Source: Rhizobium leguminosarum bv. trifolii WSM2297
GTDB taxonomy: Bacteria > Pseudomonadota > Alphaproteobacteria > Rhizobiales > Rhizobiaceae
NCBI RefSeq assembly: GCF_000271845.1
Contig: NZ_JH719392.1
Span: 300,945 to 364,944 of the forward strand
Reading direction: 5' to 3'
Length of the DNA stretch: 64,000 nt
Shown here: positions 56,361 to 64,000 of the stretch, piece after piece
Position numbering within the stretch: the first letter of the stretch is position 1
How the letters are laid out: each line of letters starts with the position of its first letter
Program-made: the position numbers and the translations under genes
The notes under the pieces: model-generated
The model's input: only the letters and a program-made list of their open reading frames with translations
Databases searched by the model: none
Told to the model about the DNA's origin: nothing

Positions 56361-56543
56361 TCAGTGCTTGGTGATGCGGTCGCCGCGGTCGCCCTCGCCT
56401 GGCTTTGCTTTGGTCTTTGCCGTCTGGCGGCGATCGGCCGACAGTGAGCGGCCGACATCGTCGCTTTCCTTGAATTGCCCCTTTTCATTGCGGCGGACGT
56501 AGCGTTTGTCGCTGCCGGTATCGATAAGTTCGCGCTTGGTCAT
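56361..56543 (-). CDS. Small basic hypothetical protein, 60 aa
   Basis: ATG 56543 (MTKRELIDTGSDKRYVRRNE) is chosen because AGGA is nine bases upstream; ATG 56552 would sit directly on the AGGA. The product is very polar (KGQFKESDDVGRSLSADRRQ), without hydrophobic core, and looks like short conserved rhizobial proteins of unknown role. Its proximity to the DNA ligase gene may be accidental. Confidence 0.6.
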   Translation of the reverse strand: MTKRELIDTGSDKRYVRRNEKGQFKESDDVGRSLSADRRQTAKTKAKPGEGDRGDRITKH

Positions 56544-56826
56544 GTCATTCATTCCTATGGTTGCCGTCTGATTAGAACGCGCGTCGCGGCAAAAAGATGC
56601 ATGGAATCAAGAGCATCTTACGTCTCGCCATCCGGGCTACGGATGCGCCTTGTGTCCTTGATTTTTGATTCGTTTCGACGCGGAACAATCCGCCGGCCGA
56701 TTGGGTTGACTCGCATCGATTGCCTCAGGAGTATGAGGACATGCTTGTCCCGCCGGCAAGTGGGAAAGGCTGTATCAAGTTCGCAGACGAGACTGAAAAC
56801 CGGTCCGGGAAGGGCAAACAATATTC

Positions 56827-57882
56827 ATGACACGTTCGCGCCGCCCCTCATTGCCATTCCTCAACGAGTCCAACGCGACGCTGCAATCTCGTCCGATCCG
56901 CAAGCGCAATCCCGACCAACCAAGCCTTCCGTTCGATCCAATGCCGACGAGGATCGAGCCGTGCCTTGCGCTGCTGAAGCCCAACGTGCCGCTCGGGTCG
57001 GATTGGCTGTACGAGGCGAAGTGGGACGGCTACCGGCTGGCGATCCATATCGAGCCGAAGGGCGTGCGCGTGATTACGCGTGGCGGCCATGACTGGACCG
57101 ACCGCTTTCCCGCCATCGCCTCGGCAGCAAAAGAACTGGGCTTGACCACCGCCATATTGGATGGGGAAGCGGTGGTGTTGGACGATGACGGCCGATCGGA
57201 TTTCGGGGCGTTGCAGCGTTCGCTCGGAGGTCGAGGCGGCAAGCGGGCTTCGGCCGAATCCATACTCTACGCCTTCGACCTATTGTATCTCGACGGGCAT
57301 GACCTGACAGGCACCGAGCTTGCCGTGCGCCGGCACCTTCTTGGAGACCTGATACCAGGCGGCGATGGGACGATCCGCTTTTCCGAAGAGCTGGAACTGC
57401 CGGCCGAAGACCTGCTCGAGCACGCCTGCCATCATCGGCTGGAAGGCATTATCGCCAAACATCGCGACCGGCCCTACCGCAGTGGCCGCACCGGCGACTG
57501 GCTGAAGATCAAATGCGTCCAAAGCGAAAGCTTCATGATCGTCGGTTACGAACAATCGACATCCGCCCGCGGCGGCATCGGCAGTCTGCTGCTCGCCGGC
57601 AAAAAGGGTTTCGACTGGATTTACACTGGGGCGGTTGGAACCGGCTTCAGCGCCCGTGATGCCGAGCAGCTGAAAACGACGCTCGATAAGTTGAAGACGA
57701 ACCAGCCGGTCGTTACCCTGAAGGGCAAGCGCTACGTCTTCGTACAGCCGACCCTGATCGCCGAGATCGAGTTTCGCGGCTGGACGGATGACGGCAGTCT
57801 ACGTCACGCCTCTTACAAGGGACTGCGCGAGGTTCAGGACAATGCGGCCGTCTTTGATATGAGCGGCTTCATTGGCAGTTGA
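56827..57882 (+). CDS. Stand-alone ATP-dependent DNA ligase (LigD ligase-domain type)
   Basis: The 351-aa protein seals nicks using an enzyme-AMP intermediate. Motif I is YEAKWDGYR with adenylated K65; DGEAVVLDDDG (motif III region), AFDLLYLDGHDL, EGIIAKHRDRPY (motif IV) and DWLKIKC (motif V) follow, then an OB-fold. It lacks the polymerase and phosphoesterase domains of full LigD, as in the extra LigD-like ligases of rhizobia used in NHEJ-type repair. No Ku gene is in the window. Confidence 0.9.
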   Translation: MTRSRRPSLPFLNESNATLQSRPIRKRNPDQPSLPFDPMPTRIEPCLALLKPNVPLGSDWLYEAKWDGYRLAIHIEPKGVRVITRGGHDWTDRFPAIASAAKELGLTTAILDGEAVVLDDDGRSDFGALQRSLGGRGGKRASAESILYAFDLLYLDGHDLTGTELAVRRHLLGDLIPGGDGTIRFSEELELPAEDLLEHACHHRLEGIIAKHRDRPYRSGRTGDWLKIKCVQSESFMIVGYEQSTSARGGIGSLLLAGKKGFDWIYTGAVGTGFSARDAEQLKTTLDKLKTNQPVVTLKGKRYVFVQPTLIAEIEFRGWTDDGSLRHASYKGLREVQDNAAVFDMSGFIGS

Positions 57883-58278
57883 GGGATCATGATCGCCATT
57901 TTTTGCGGATGCTTGGCAAAGGAACCGAAACAAACAAGCTGAAGCGGTATAATTCAGTAGAATTGAATGCTCGAAATATCAAAATTGTTGGAAGTACTTA
58001 CCCGATTTCCGCGTCGAACATCTTTAAACCTATAGGCGCAATCCTTACGTCCCTCATCGTCATGTCTATCAAAGCGACACCGATGTGAGAGCATTCACGA
58101 CCACGCCGCCCCTCTGGGGACTCGGGACGCGCGGTCATTTTTTCCAGACAATGAGCAGCCCAAGCGTTCGATACACCTGAGTGCGTCGAGCGAATAGGCG
58201 CGCCATCTCCCCGTCTTATCCAATACCAACCGGGCGGCCATCGGGTGGATGAACCCGTGCGCCCATACGAGAAAAAAG
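57883..58278. other. Intergenic region, no supported gene
   Basis: About 395 bases between the ligase and SPFH genes. The part 57940-58080 is AT-richer. No open frame with a credible start, no tRNA and no strong hairpin was seen. Confidence 0.5.
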
Positions 58279-60318
58279 ATGGAAAACCTACAATATCTTG
58301 GCCCGATGGGGTGGAGGGTGATCGTTTTCGCCGTCCCGGTCATCGTGGTGGTCATGCTGTTCCGGTGGAGCGGCGTGATCCGCTATATCCCGAACGACAG
58401 GCTCGGCATTCTCGAAAAGCTGTGGAGTTTTCGCGGCTCCGTCGAGACCGGCTTCATTGCGCTTTACGGTGAGGCGGGCTTCCAGCCGGAAGTGGTGCGC
58501 GGCGGCCTGCATTTCTTCATGCCGTTCCAGTATTCGATGCATCGCGCCAATCTCGTCACCATTCCGCAGGGCCAGATCGGCTACGTCTTTGCCCGTGACG
58601 GCGAGCCGTTGCCGCCGACCCAGACACTGGCCTCGAATATCGATGCCGATGATTTTCAGGATGTGCGCAGCTTTCTCACCAAGGGCGGCCAGAAAGGGCC
58701 GCAGCGAAAGATCCTGCGCGAAGGGACCTACGCGATCAATCTTGCGCAGTTCATCGTGCTGACCGCGCAATCGACCTATGCCGTCAACCTGAACGCGTCG
58801 GAACAAAAACTGTTTGCCGACATGACGACTTTGATCAGCGAGCGGAATGGCTTCGAGCCCGTCGTCATTCATGACGCCGAGGACCTGATCGGCATCGTCA
58901 CCATCCATGACGGTCCGGCGCTGCCGGATGGCGAGATCATCGCGCCGACTGTTGCCAACAACCCTAGGGATGCAAACTTCCACAATAATTTTCAGGATCC
59001 GGAGAAATTTCTCAATGCCGGCGGTTATCGCGGCAGGCAGCTGCAAGTACTGGCCGACGGCAGTTATTTCCTCAACCGCATTTTTGCGACCGTCGAACTT
59101 GTGGAGAAGACGATCATCGACGTCGGCACCGTGGGTGTTGTCGTCTCCTATACCGGCCGGCGAAGCGCGGATATCTCCGGCTCGTCCTATCGCCATGGCG
59201 AACTGGTCGAGACCGGCGCACGCGGTGTCTGGTCGACGCCGCTTTTGCCGGGCAAATATGCGTTCAACACCTATGCCGGTAATATCATCATCGTGCCGAC
59301 CACCAACTTCGTGCTCAAATGGACGAAGGAACAGTTCGGCGAGCACAGGCTGGACGAAAATCTTTCCGAAGTGTCGCTGATCACCAAGGATGCGTTCGAA
59401 CCCGTGCTGCCGCTCTCGGTCGTCGTGCATATCGACTATATGAAGGCGCCGCTCGTCGTGCAGCGTTTCGGCGATATCAAACGGCTGGTCGAACAGACGC
59501 TCGATCCGATGGTCTCGGCCTATTTCAAGAATATCGCCCAGACCAAGACGTTGATCCAACTGCTGCAGGAACGCAGCGAAATCCAGCGCACATCCGGTGA
59601 CGAGATGCGCGAGAAGTTCGGCTCCTACAGCCTCGAGCTGCAGGAAGTGCTGATCGGCACGCCTCGCGCCAATAATGGCCAGAACAGCATAGAGCAGATC
59701 CTGATCCAGCTGCGCGAACGTCAGATCGCCGTTGAAAAGGTCGAGACCTATAAATTGCAGGAAGCGGCTGCGATCCAGGAGCGCACATTGCGCGAGAAGC
59801 AAGCGCTGGCCGAACAGCAGGCCAAGATCACGACCTCGGCACTCACCATCGAGATTAGCGAGAACGAAGGCAAGGCGCAGCTTGCCCGCACCCGCCAGCA
59901 GGCAGAGACCATTCAGGTCACCGCCAAGGCCGAAGCGGAAAAGGTTCGGCTTGCCGGCCTGGGTGAGGCCGACCGGATCAAGGCGATCGCCCTTGCCGAT
60001 GCCGAGCGCATCAAGGCGACCGGTCTTGCCGATGCCCAGAAGGTGCGCGCGGTCGGTCTGGCGGAAGCGGAAGCCACGGAGAAGAAGGTCGCGGCCTTTG
60101 GCGGTCCGGACTATCAGCTCCACTCGCAGGTGCTCATGCGCTTTGCCGAAGCGATCGAGAACGGCAAGCTGCCGCTCGTGCCACAGATCCAGGTCGGCGG
60201 TGCCGGCGGTGAGAAGGGCGGCGCCAACGGCCTGGTGGAAATGATGCTGTCGATGCTGGTCGCCGACCGGCTTGGACGACAGGGTGCCCCGGCTGTGGTG
60301 CCGGCGCCGGCCGAATAA
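58279..60318 (+). CDS. Large SPFH/flotillin-like membrane protein
   Basis: ATG 58279 follows GAGAAAAAAG and gives 679 aa. One N-terminal membrane helix (VIVFAVPVIVVVMLF, about 15-29) is followed by an SPFH/Band 7 region, including ALYGEAGFQPEVVRGGLHFF, VGVVVSYTGRR and the repeated RFGDIKRLVEQTLDPMVSAY. An Ala/Glu/Lys-rich coiled coil occupies about 470-620 (KAEAEKVRLAGLGEADRIKA). The tail is PAVVPAPAE. Such proteins form membrane-associated oligomeric scaffolds. It is much longer than HflK/C. Confidence 0.85.
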   Translation: MENLQYLGPMGWRVIVFAVPVIVVVMLFRWSGVIRYIPNDRLGILEKLWSFRGSVETGFIALYGEAGFQPEVVRGGLHFFMPFQYSMHRANLVTIPQGQIGYVFARDGEPLPPTQTLASNIDADDFQDVRSFLTKGGQKGPQRKILREGTYAINLAQFIVLTAQSTYAVNLNASEQKLFADMTTLISERNGFEPVVIHDAEDLIGIVTIHDGPALPDGEIIAPTVANNPRDANFHNNFQDPEKFLNAGGYRGRQLQVLADGSYFLNRIFATVELVEKTIIDVGTVGVVVSYTGRRSADISGSSYRHGELVETGARGVWSTPLLPGKYAFNTYAGNIIIVPTTNFVLKWTKEQFGEHRLDENLSEVSLITKDAFEPVLPLSVVVHIDYMKAPLVVQRFGDIKRLVEQTLDPMVSAYFKNIAQTKTLIQLLQERSEIQRTSGDEMREKFGSYSLELQEVLIGTPRANNGQNSIEQILIQLRERQIAVEKVETYKLQEAAAIQERTLREKQALAEQQAKITTSALTIEISENEGKAQLARTRQQAETIQVTAKAEAEKVRLAGLGEADRIKAIALADAERIKATGLADAQKVRAVGLAEAEATEKKVAAFGGPDYQLHSQVLMRFAEAIENGKLPLVPQIQVGGAGGEKGGANGLVEMMLSMLVADRLGRQGAPAVVPAPAE

Positions 60319-60326
60319 CATTGGAT

Positions 60327-60345
60327 GGGCCGGTCATGCCGGCCC
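60327..60345. terminator. Hairpin between convergent SPFH and graE genes
   Basis: GGGCCGG (60327-60333) and CCGGCCC (60339-60345) form a perfect 7-bp stem, five-base loop, followed by ACTTT. It lies 9 bases after the SPFH stop and 14 before the end of graE, fitting a shared terminator. Confidence 0.6.
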
Positions 60346-60358
60346 ACTTTCATCCTGC

Positions 60359-60667
60359 CTAAAACGCTGGTCGGAAACTCTCCAGTAGAAGCCCGAAACT
60401 GGGCCGCCATTCGAATAGATCGACGCTCGAGTACACGCCGGATCGGACGAAGGGATCTCCCGCGCTGAACGCCTCGAACTCGGCCAGCGCTTCGACTTCC
60501 GCGATCACGACGGCGGGTGAACCCCTGCCCTCGGCCGGCGGTGCAGACGGGCCGGAAAGCAGGATGCGGATCGCCGCGCTGCGCAGATAGGCCTTATGTT
60601 CCTCGAGCAACCGGGAACGTTCGGCAGCCTTGCCGGGGTTGGATACCGCATAGCGGACAACGATCAT
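60359..60667 (-). CDS. graE: YciI-like protein of the gamma-resorcylate cluster (GraE position)
   Basis: The 102-aa YCII-related protein has VVRYAVSNPGKAAERSRLLE, HKAYLRSA and a tail VDLFEWRPSFG. Its ATG overlaps the graB stop (TAATG), so it is translationally coupled. In Rhizobium sp. MTP-10005 the cluster runs graRDAFCBEK, and GraE there is a protein of unknown function; symbol assigned by position and type. It may be a muconolactone isomerase-like or scavenging protein, unproved. Confidence 0.7.
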   Translation of the reverse strand: MIVVRYAVSNPGKAAERSRLLEEHKAYLRSAAIRILLSGPSAPPAEGRGSPAVVIAEVEALAEFEAFSAGDPFVRSGVYSSVDLFEWRPSFGLLLESFRPAF

Positions 60668-61512
60668 TATCTGCTCTCGACCGGCGTCAGCACGAAATCG
60701 AAATCGGAGCGCCAGACCGTCGGACGATCGACACGCTCGAAAGGCGCGACGAGGCTGTTTTTGACACCAAACACCGTATCGGATTCCAGATAGGGATCGT
60801 CGCCGACAAACGTGTGGGTTACCAGTTTCTGATAACCTGGAGCCGTGATCAGGTAATGGGTATGGGCAGGACGGTAGGGATGGCGGCCGAGGGACGTCAA
60901 CATCTGGCCGACCGGACCGTCATCCGGGATCGGATAGGAGACCGGCTTGATGCCGACGAAGCTGTAGGCGCCATCTGCGCCGGTGATGAAAATGCCCCGG
61001 TTGTTCCATTTCGGCTGGATATCCGGCTGCTGGACGTCGTAGAAGCCATCGGCATTATCCGACCATACGTCGATCCGGGCTCCCTCGATCGGATTACCAT
61101 CGAGATCCAGCACTCGCCCGATGAAGAGGCAAGTCTCGCCCTTGCCGTCGAGCGAGATGGCTTCGCCCATCTGGCGGACGGGCGCGCCTTCGATATGAAA
61201 CGGTCCAAACACGGTATTTTCGGTGGCGCCCGGCGGACGCCGGTTGTTGATCGCATCCACCAGCATTGAGAAACCCAGCGTATCGCTGAGCAGGATGAAT
61301 TCCTGTCGCTGGTCGTGACAGAGATGGCCGGTACGGGTCAGGAAGCCTATGGCCAGTTCCCATTCTTCCTGGGTGAGGCTGATATCCTTGGCAAAGGCAT
61401 GCAAATGCTTGACAAGCGACGCCATGACTTCGGCCAGACGGGGATTGATGTCCGGCCCCATCCGCGTGTTGACGGCTTCCGCGGATCTCTCTTCGCTGAA
61501 ATATTCAGGCAC
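60667..61512 (-). CDS. graB: Hydroxyquinol 1,2-dioxygenase
   Basis: The 281-aa intradiol ring-cleavage enzyme converts hydroxyquinol (1,2,4-trihydroxybenzene) to maleylacetate. Its non-haem iron ligands are Y158 (DGFYDVQ), Y193 (SYPIPDDGPVG), H217 and H219 (RPAHTHYLI), and the N-terminal dimerisation domain is present. It acts between resorcinol hydroxylase and maleylacetate reductase, whose gene lies just upstream. Confidence 0.92.
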   Translation of the reverse strand: MPEYFSEERSAEAVNTRMGPDINPRLAEVMASLVKHLHAFAKDISLTQEEWELAIGFLTRTGHLCHDQRQEFILLSDTLGFSMLVDAINNRRPPGATENTVFGPFHIEGAPVRQMGEAISLDGKGETCLFIGRVLDLDGNPIEGARIDVWSDNADGFYDVQQPDIQPKWNNRGIFITGADGAYSFVGIKPVSYPIPDDGPVGQMLTSLGRHPYRPAHTHYLITAPGYQKLVTHTFVGDDPYLESDTVFGVKNSLVAPFERVDRPTVWRSDFDFVLTPVESR

Positions 61513-61532
61513 GCGGCCCTCCTCCTAACGCG

Positions 61533-62591
61533 TTAATGCGGCCGTGCGCCTTCCCAGGCGCTCTGCAGCAAAGCCCGGATCGCTTTTCCTTCGATCGGGC
61601 GCGGGTTCCAGTAGGGATTCCGGGCGGCGAGTTCTGCCGCAAGGTCCAGATCGGCTTCCTTCATACCCAGATCCCGCAACGCCATCGGGGCACCGATCGA
61701 AGCGGCAAAATCATAAAGACCGCTGCCCAGCGAGCCGCCGAAAAGATCGGCAGCGGGCTTGAGCGCATCCAATGCGGCTGCGGCGTTGTAGGCAGCGGAA
61801 TGGGGCAGAATGACAGCATGGGTTTCTGCATGCGGCAGATCGAAGCTACCGCCCAGCGTATGGCAAAGCTTGTGATGCAGGGCCATTCCAACGGCTCCGA
61901 GCACCGTGCCGCACAGCCAGGAGCCGTAAAGCGCTTCGCTTCTGGAGTCGATGTCCCCAGGGGCATTGACGATTTGCGGCAAAGCCTGCTTCAGCGCGCG
62001 CAACCCCTCGACCGCCATCATCGACGAAATGGGATTGCGATCCTGCGCATAGAGCCCTTCGACCGCATGCGCCATGGCATTGAGCCCGCTGCTGACGCTG
62101 ATGTTGACCGGCAATCCCAATGTCAATTCGGGGTCGTAGATCACCACTTCCGGCAGGATGCCGGGGCCGCGGACCGTGATCTTCTGCCCGTTCTCCGTCT
62201 GGCCGAGGATTGGAGTAACCTCCGACCCCGCATAGGTCGTCGCCACCACGATCTGTGGTGCGTCGTTGCGATAGGCGATTGCCTTGCCGAGACCGATCGT
62301 CGACCCGCCGCCGATCGCGACCACGCAATCGGCACCGGCCATCTCGTATGCCGCCAGCGCGCGCTCGGTCACATCGACCGGCGTGTGCATGACAGCGCCG
62401 TCGAATAGTCCCGCCGCAAGCGGGCCGAGGGAAGCGGCGATACGTTGAGCATCGGCTTTCTGGTGCTGGGTCGAAAGGATCAGGGCGCGCTTGCCGCCCT
62501 GCCCTGCAATCGCCTCGGCGAGGCGACTCACAGAACCGCTCCCGAAGATGATCTGAGCTGCACTGACCGTGTATCTGAAAGGTGCGACCAT
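61533..62591 (-). CDS. graC: Maleylacetate reductase
   Basis: ATG 62591 (MVAPFRYTVSAAQIIFG) starts 2 bases after the TAA of graF; ATG 62624 is an alternative. The 352-aa protein belongs to the iron-alcohol dehydrogenase superfamily: IGGGSTIGLGKAIAY (NAD(P)-binding), TTYAGSEVTPILGQTENG and ALHHKLCHTLGGSFDLPHAE. It reduces maleylacetate to 3-oxoadipate, joining the beta-ketoadipate pathway. Confidence 0.93.
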   Translation of the reverse strand: MVAPFRYTVSAAQIIFGSGSVSRLAEAIAGQGGKRALILSTQHQKADAQRIAASLGPLAAGLFDGAVMHTPVDVTERALAAYEMAGADCVVAIGGGSTIGLGKAIAYRNDAPQIVVATTYAGSEVTPILGQTENGQKITVRGPGILPEVVIYDPELTLGLPVNISVSSGLNAMAHAVEGLYAQDRNPISSMMAVEGLRALKQALPQIVNAPGDIDSRSEALYGSWLCGTVLGAVGMALHHKLCHTLGGSFDLPHAETHAVILPHSAAYNAAAALDALKPAADLFGGSLGSGLYDFAASIGAPMALRDLGMKEADLDLAAELAARNPYWNPRPIEGKAIRALLQSAWEGARPH

Positions 62592-62592
62592 G

Positions 62593-63573
62593 TTATCGAT
62601 CGAGTTTGAACAGTGAGACTGCATTGGTGCGGCCGATCTTCAGACGGTCGGCTTCGGAGATGGTGGTGCTGTCGAACCAGTTTGCAGCATGATCGACGTT
62701 CTCGAAAGGCCAGTCTGTCGAAAACAGAATTCTGTCCGCGCCGATTTCCAACATAGCATCGATCAGCGATTGCGTGCGGAAATTGCCCGACGTCGTAATG
62801 TAGAAATTCTCGTTAAAATAATCGGCAATCGGGCGTTTGGCCGGATAGTTCTTTTCTACCTTGACCCACGCATTCCGGTTGTCGATGCGCCACATCATGT
62901 ACGGCAGTCCCTCGCCCATGTGACCGACGATGATCCGCAAAGCCGGGTGCTCGTCAAACAGGCCGGATCCCATCAGGCGCAGCGCATGAACAGCGGTCTC
63001 CTGCGCGAACGCCCATGTCGGACCCATCAGCCAGGAATGGCCGGCATAGATCCGGCTATCCTGCGGTAGCGGGTTGCGCGGGTGCAGATAGAAAGGAACG
63101 TTGAGTTTTTCGACTTCGGCCCAGAACGGACGGTATTGCGGCAGGTCGTAGTAGAGCGGCGTTGATCCGTCGCCTTCCTGCGAGAAGCCGTTGACCAGTG
63201 CGCCGACGAAACCCATCGTTGTCACGCAGCGCTGCAATTCCTGCGCAGCGGCATCCGGATCCTGCAGGGGCAAAGCTGCAAATCCGAGGAAACGGTTCGG
63301 GTTTTTAGCGCATTGCTCGGCCAGAAAGTCGTTGGCACGTCGGGAAATCTCCAGGGCCTTTGCCCTGTCCGGGATCGCCTGCACGGCCGGAGCGTTCAGC
63401 GACAGGATCATTTTCTCGATGCCGTGAGCATCCATCAGCCGCAAACGCTTGTCCTGGATATCCAGAAGACGGGCGGACAGTTCCGTCCAGTAGTCGCCCG
63501 GCACGAACCCGGCCGAATCCTGCAGCGTCTCGGGAATGGCGAAATGTTCTTCAAGCGCGATCTTGCCTTGCAC
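62593..63573 (-). CDS. graF: Gamma-resorcylate (2,6-dihydroxybenzoate) decarboxylase
   Basis: The 326-aa amidohydrolase-superfamily enzyme removes CO2 from 2,6-dihydroxybenzoate to give resorcinol. It closely follows the Rhizobium MTP-10005 enzyme: MQGKIALEEHFAIPETLQDS, SLNAPAVQAIPDR, FYLHPRNPLPQD, GHMGEGLPYMMWRID and RILFSTDWPFENVDHA. The zinc ligands E8, H10, H164 and D287 and catalytic H218 are all present. The reverse reaction can carboxylate phenols. Confidence 0.95.
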   Translation of the reverse strand: MQGKIALEEHFAIPETLQDSAGFVPGDYWTELSARLLDIQDKRLRLMDAHGIEKMILSLNAPAVQAIPDRAKALEISRRANDFLAEQCAKNPNRFLGFAALPLQDPDAAAQELQRCVTTMGFVGALVNGFSQEGDGSTPLYYDLPQYRPFWAEVEKLNVPFYLHPRNPLPQDSRIYAGHSWLMGPTWAFAQETAVHALRLMGSGLFDEHPALRIIVGHMGEGLPYMMWRIDNRNAWVKVEKNYPAKRPIADYFNENFYITTSGNFRTQSLIDAMLEIGADRILFSTDWPFENVDHAANWFDSTTISEADRLKIGRTNAVSLFKLDR

Positions 63574-63620
63574 GATATGCTCTCTTTCCTGTCTTCAATC
63601 GAAATAATGAGGATGGCGGA

Positions 63621-64000
63621 TCAGAACTGTCCCTTGGGCGGAAGACCGAGCAGTTGTTGGCCGACCATGGTGCCGACGGCATCCCAGTTCATGGAAATGT
63701 GGCGCCCGACGGCATTTGCATCGCGCCATGCCCGCTGCACGGGATTGGACATCTGGAGGCCGAGGCCGCCGGTCGATGCATTGAGTGCTTCGACCGCCCG
63801 GAGCGCCAGGCTAACCGCAAAGGACTGGCTGCGGCGGGCGAGAATCCGATCTTCCTCGGTGATCTCGCCGGTACCATCCGCGCGGGCCTGGGCCAGTTGC
63901 TGCGCCCGGGCAATATCCCGCAGAATGATTTCGCGGGCAGCATCCACGGATGCGGAGGCTTCCGCCACGCGAAGCTGGATCGTCGGAAATTCGGCGATCT
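63621..64000 (-). CDS. graA: Resorcinol hydroxylase, oxygenase component, C-terminal part (cut by window end)
   Basis: The frame is open to position 64000 and ends at 63621, giving the last 126 or so residues of an acyl-CoA-dehydrogenase-fold flavin monooxygenase: IAEFPTIQLRVAEASASVDA, RSQSFAVSLALRAVEALNAS, then GGLGLQMSNPVQRAWRDANA and VGRHISMNWDAVG. Position just upstream of graF matches graA of the gra cluster, which hydroxylates resorcinol to hydroxyquinol using reduced flavin from GraD. The 5' part and the expected graD and graR lie outside the window. Confidence 0.8.
   Translation of the reverse strand, partial: IAEFPTIQLRVAEASASVDAAREIILRDIARAQQLAQARADGTGEITEEDRILARRSQSFAVSLALRAVEALNASTGGLGLQMSNPVQRAWRDANAVGRHISMNWDAVGTMVGQQLLGLPPKGQF

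Noticed and set aside
58288..60321. Minus-strand frame of 677 codons opposite the SPFH gene
   Set aside because: Mirror frame of a real SPFH protein with coiled coil; composition and lack of motifs mark it as a shadow.

Overview
The window is high-GC alphaproteobacterial DNA, most likely a chromosome or large plasmid of a Rhizobium (R. leguminosarum/R. etli group). I base this on: an ans cluster whose asparaginase carries every catalytic residue of the R. etli type II enzyme (ReAV); a gamma-resorcylate cluster in the gra order known from Rhizobium sp. MTP-10005; a BetC very like that of Sinorhizobium meliloti; and palindromic repeats of the kind common in rhizobia (15.0, 18.5 and 38.4 kb). 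The assignment is an inference from gene content.

Layout. 0-11.4 kb holds mostly single genes: a TetR regulator with operator palindromes, DUF1810, an amidase, a TIM-barrel isomerase, choline sulfatase betC with a divergent LysR regulator, a methyltransferase in an AT-richer patch, an HpcH/HpaI aldolase, a spermidine synthase-like protein and a VOC protein. 11.4-18.3 kb (minus strand) is an operon of GNAT, a NagZ-type GH3 glycosidase and a complete oligosaccharide/peptide ABC importer. 18.8-21.2 kb (minus) is the thiamine salvage operon thiM-thiE-thiD behind a TPP riboswitch.

21.9-30.4 kb is an accessory island. It holds an IalB signal-peptide segment fused to a SUKH immunity-like domain, and a CdiA/filamentous-haemagglutinin gene that has lost its 5' secretion region and is frameshifted. 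That gene keeps an open C-terminal toxin module followed by an overlapping small Cys4 zinc-ribbon gene (probable immunity). Two more small genes follow, the last cut off by an IS3-family element (29150-30420) with perfect 14-bp inverted repeats and no target duplication.

30.4-40.2 kb is a second peptide-type ABC importer interleaved with RidA, a SelA-like PLP enzyme and an (S)-ureidoglycine aminohydrolase-like cupin: a candidate uncharacterised nitrogen-compound catabolic route. 39.5-45.4 kb is the asparagine cluster: two tandem FadR-type GntR regulators, ansP, ansA and ansB. 45.4-48.7 kb has an AtsK-like dioxygenase, an AhpD-like protein, DUF1206 and an EAL-domain remnant. 48.7-56.3 kb has a soluble histidine kinase/response regulator pair divergent from a ribose-type sugar ABC transporter that ends in an SMP-30 lactonase; a 20-bp-spaced direct repeat lies between them. 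56.3-60.3 kb has a small protein, a stand-alone ATP-dependent DNA ligase and a large SPFH/flotillin protein. 60.3-64 kb (minus) is graA(partial)-graF-graC-graB-graE for gamma-resorcylate/resorcinol degradation.

Three of the transport operons have a strong inverted repeat directly after the binding-protein gene, consistent with differential expression within the operon. I saw no rRNA or tRNA genes and no CRISPR array, but ran no covariance search.
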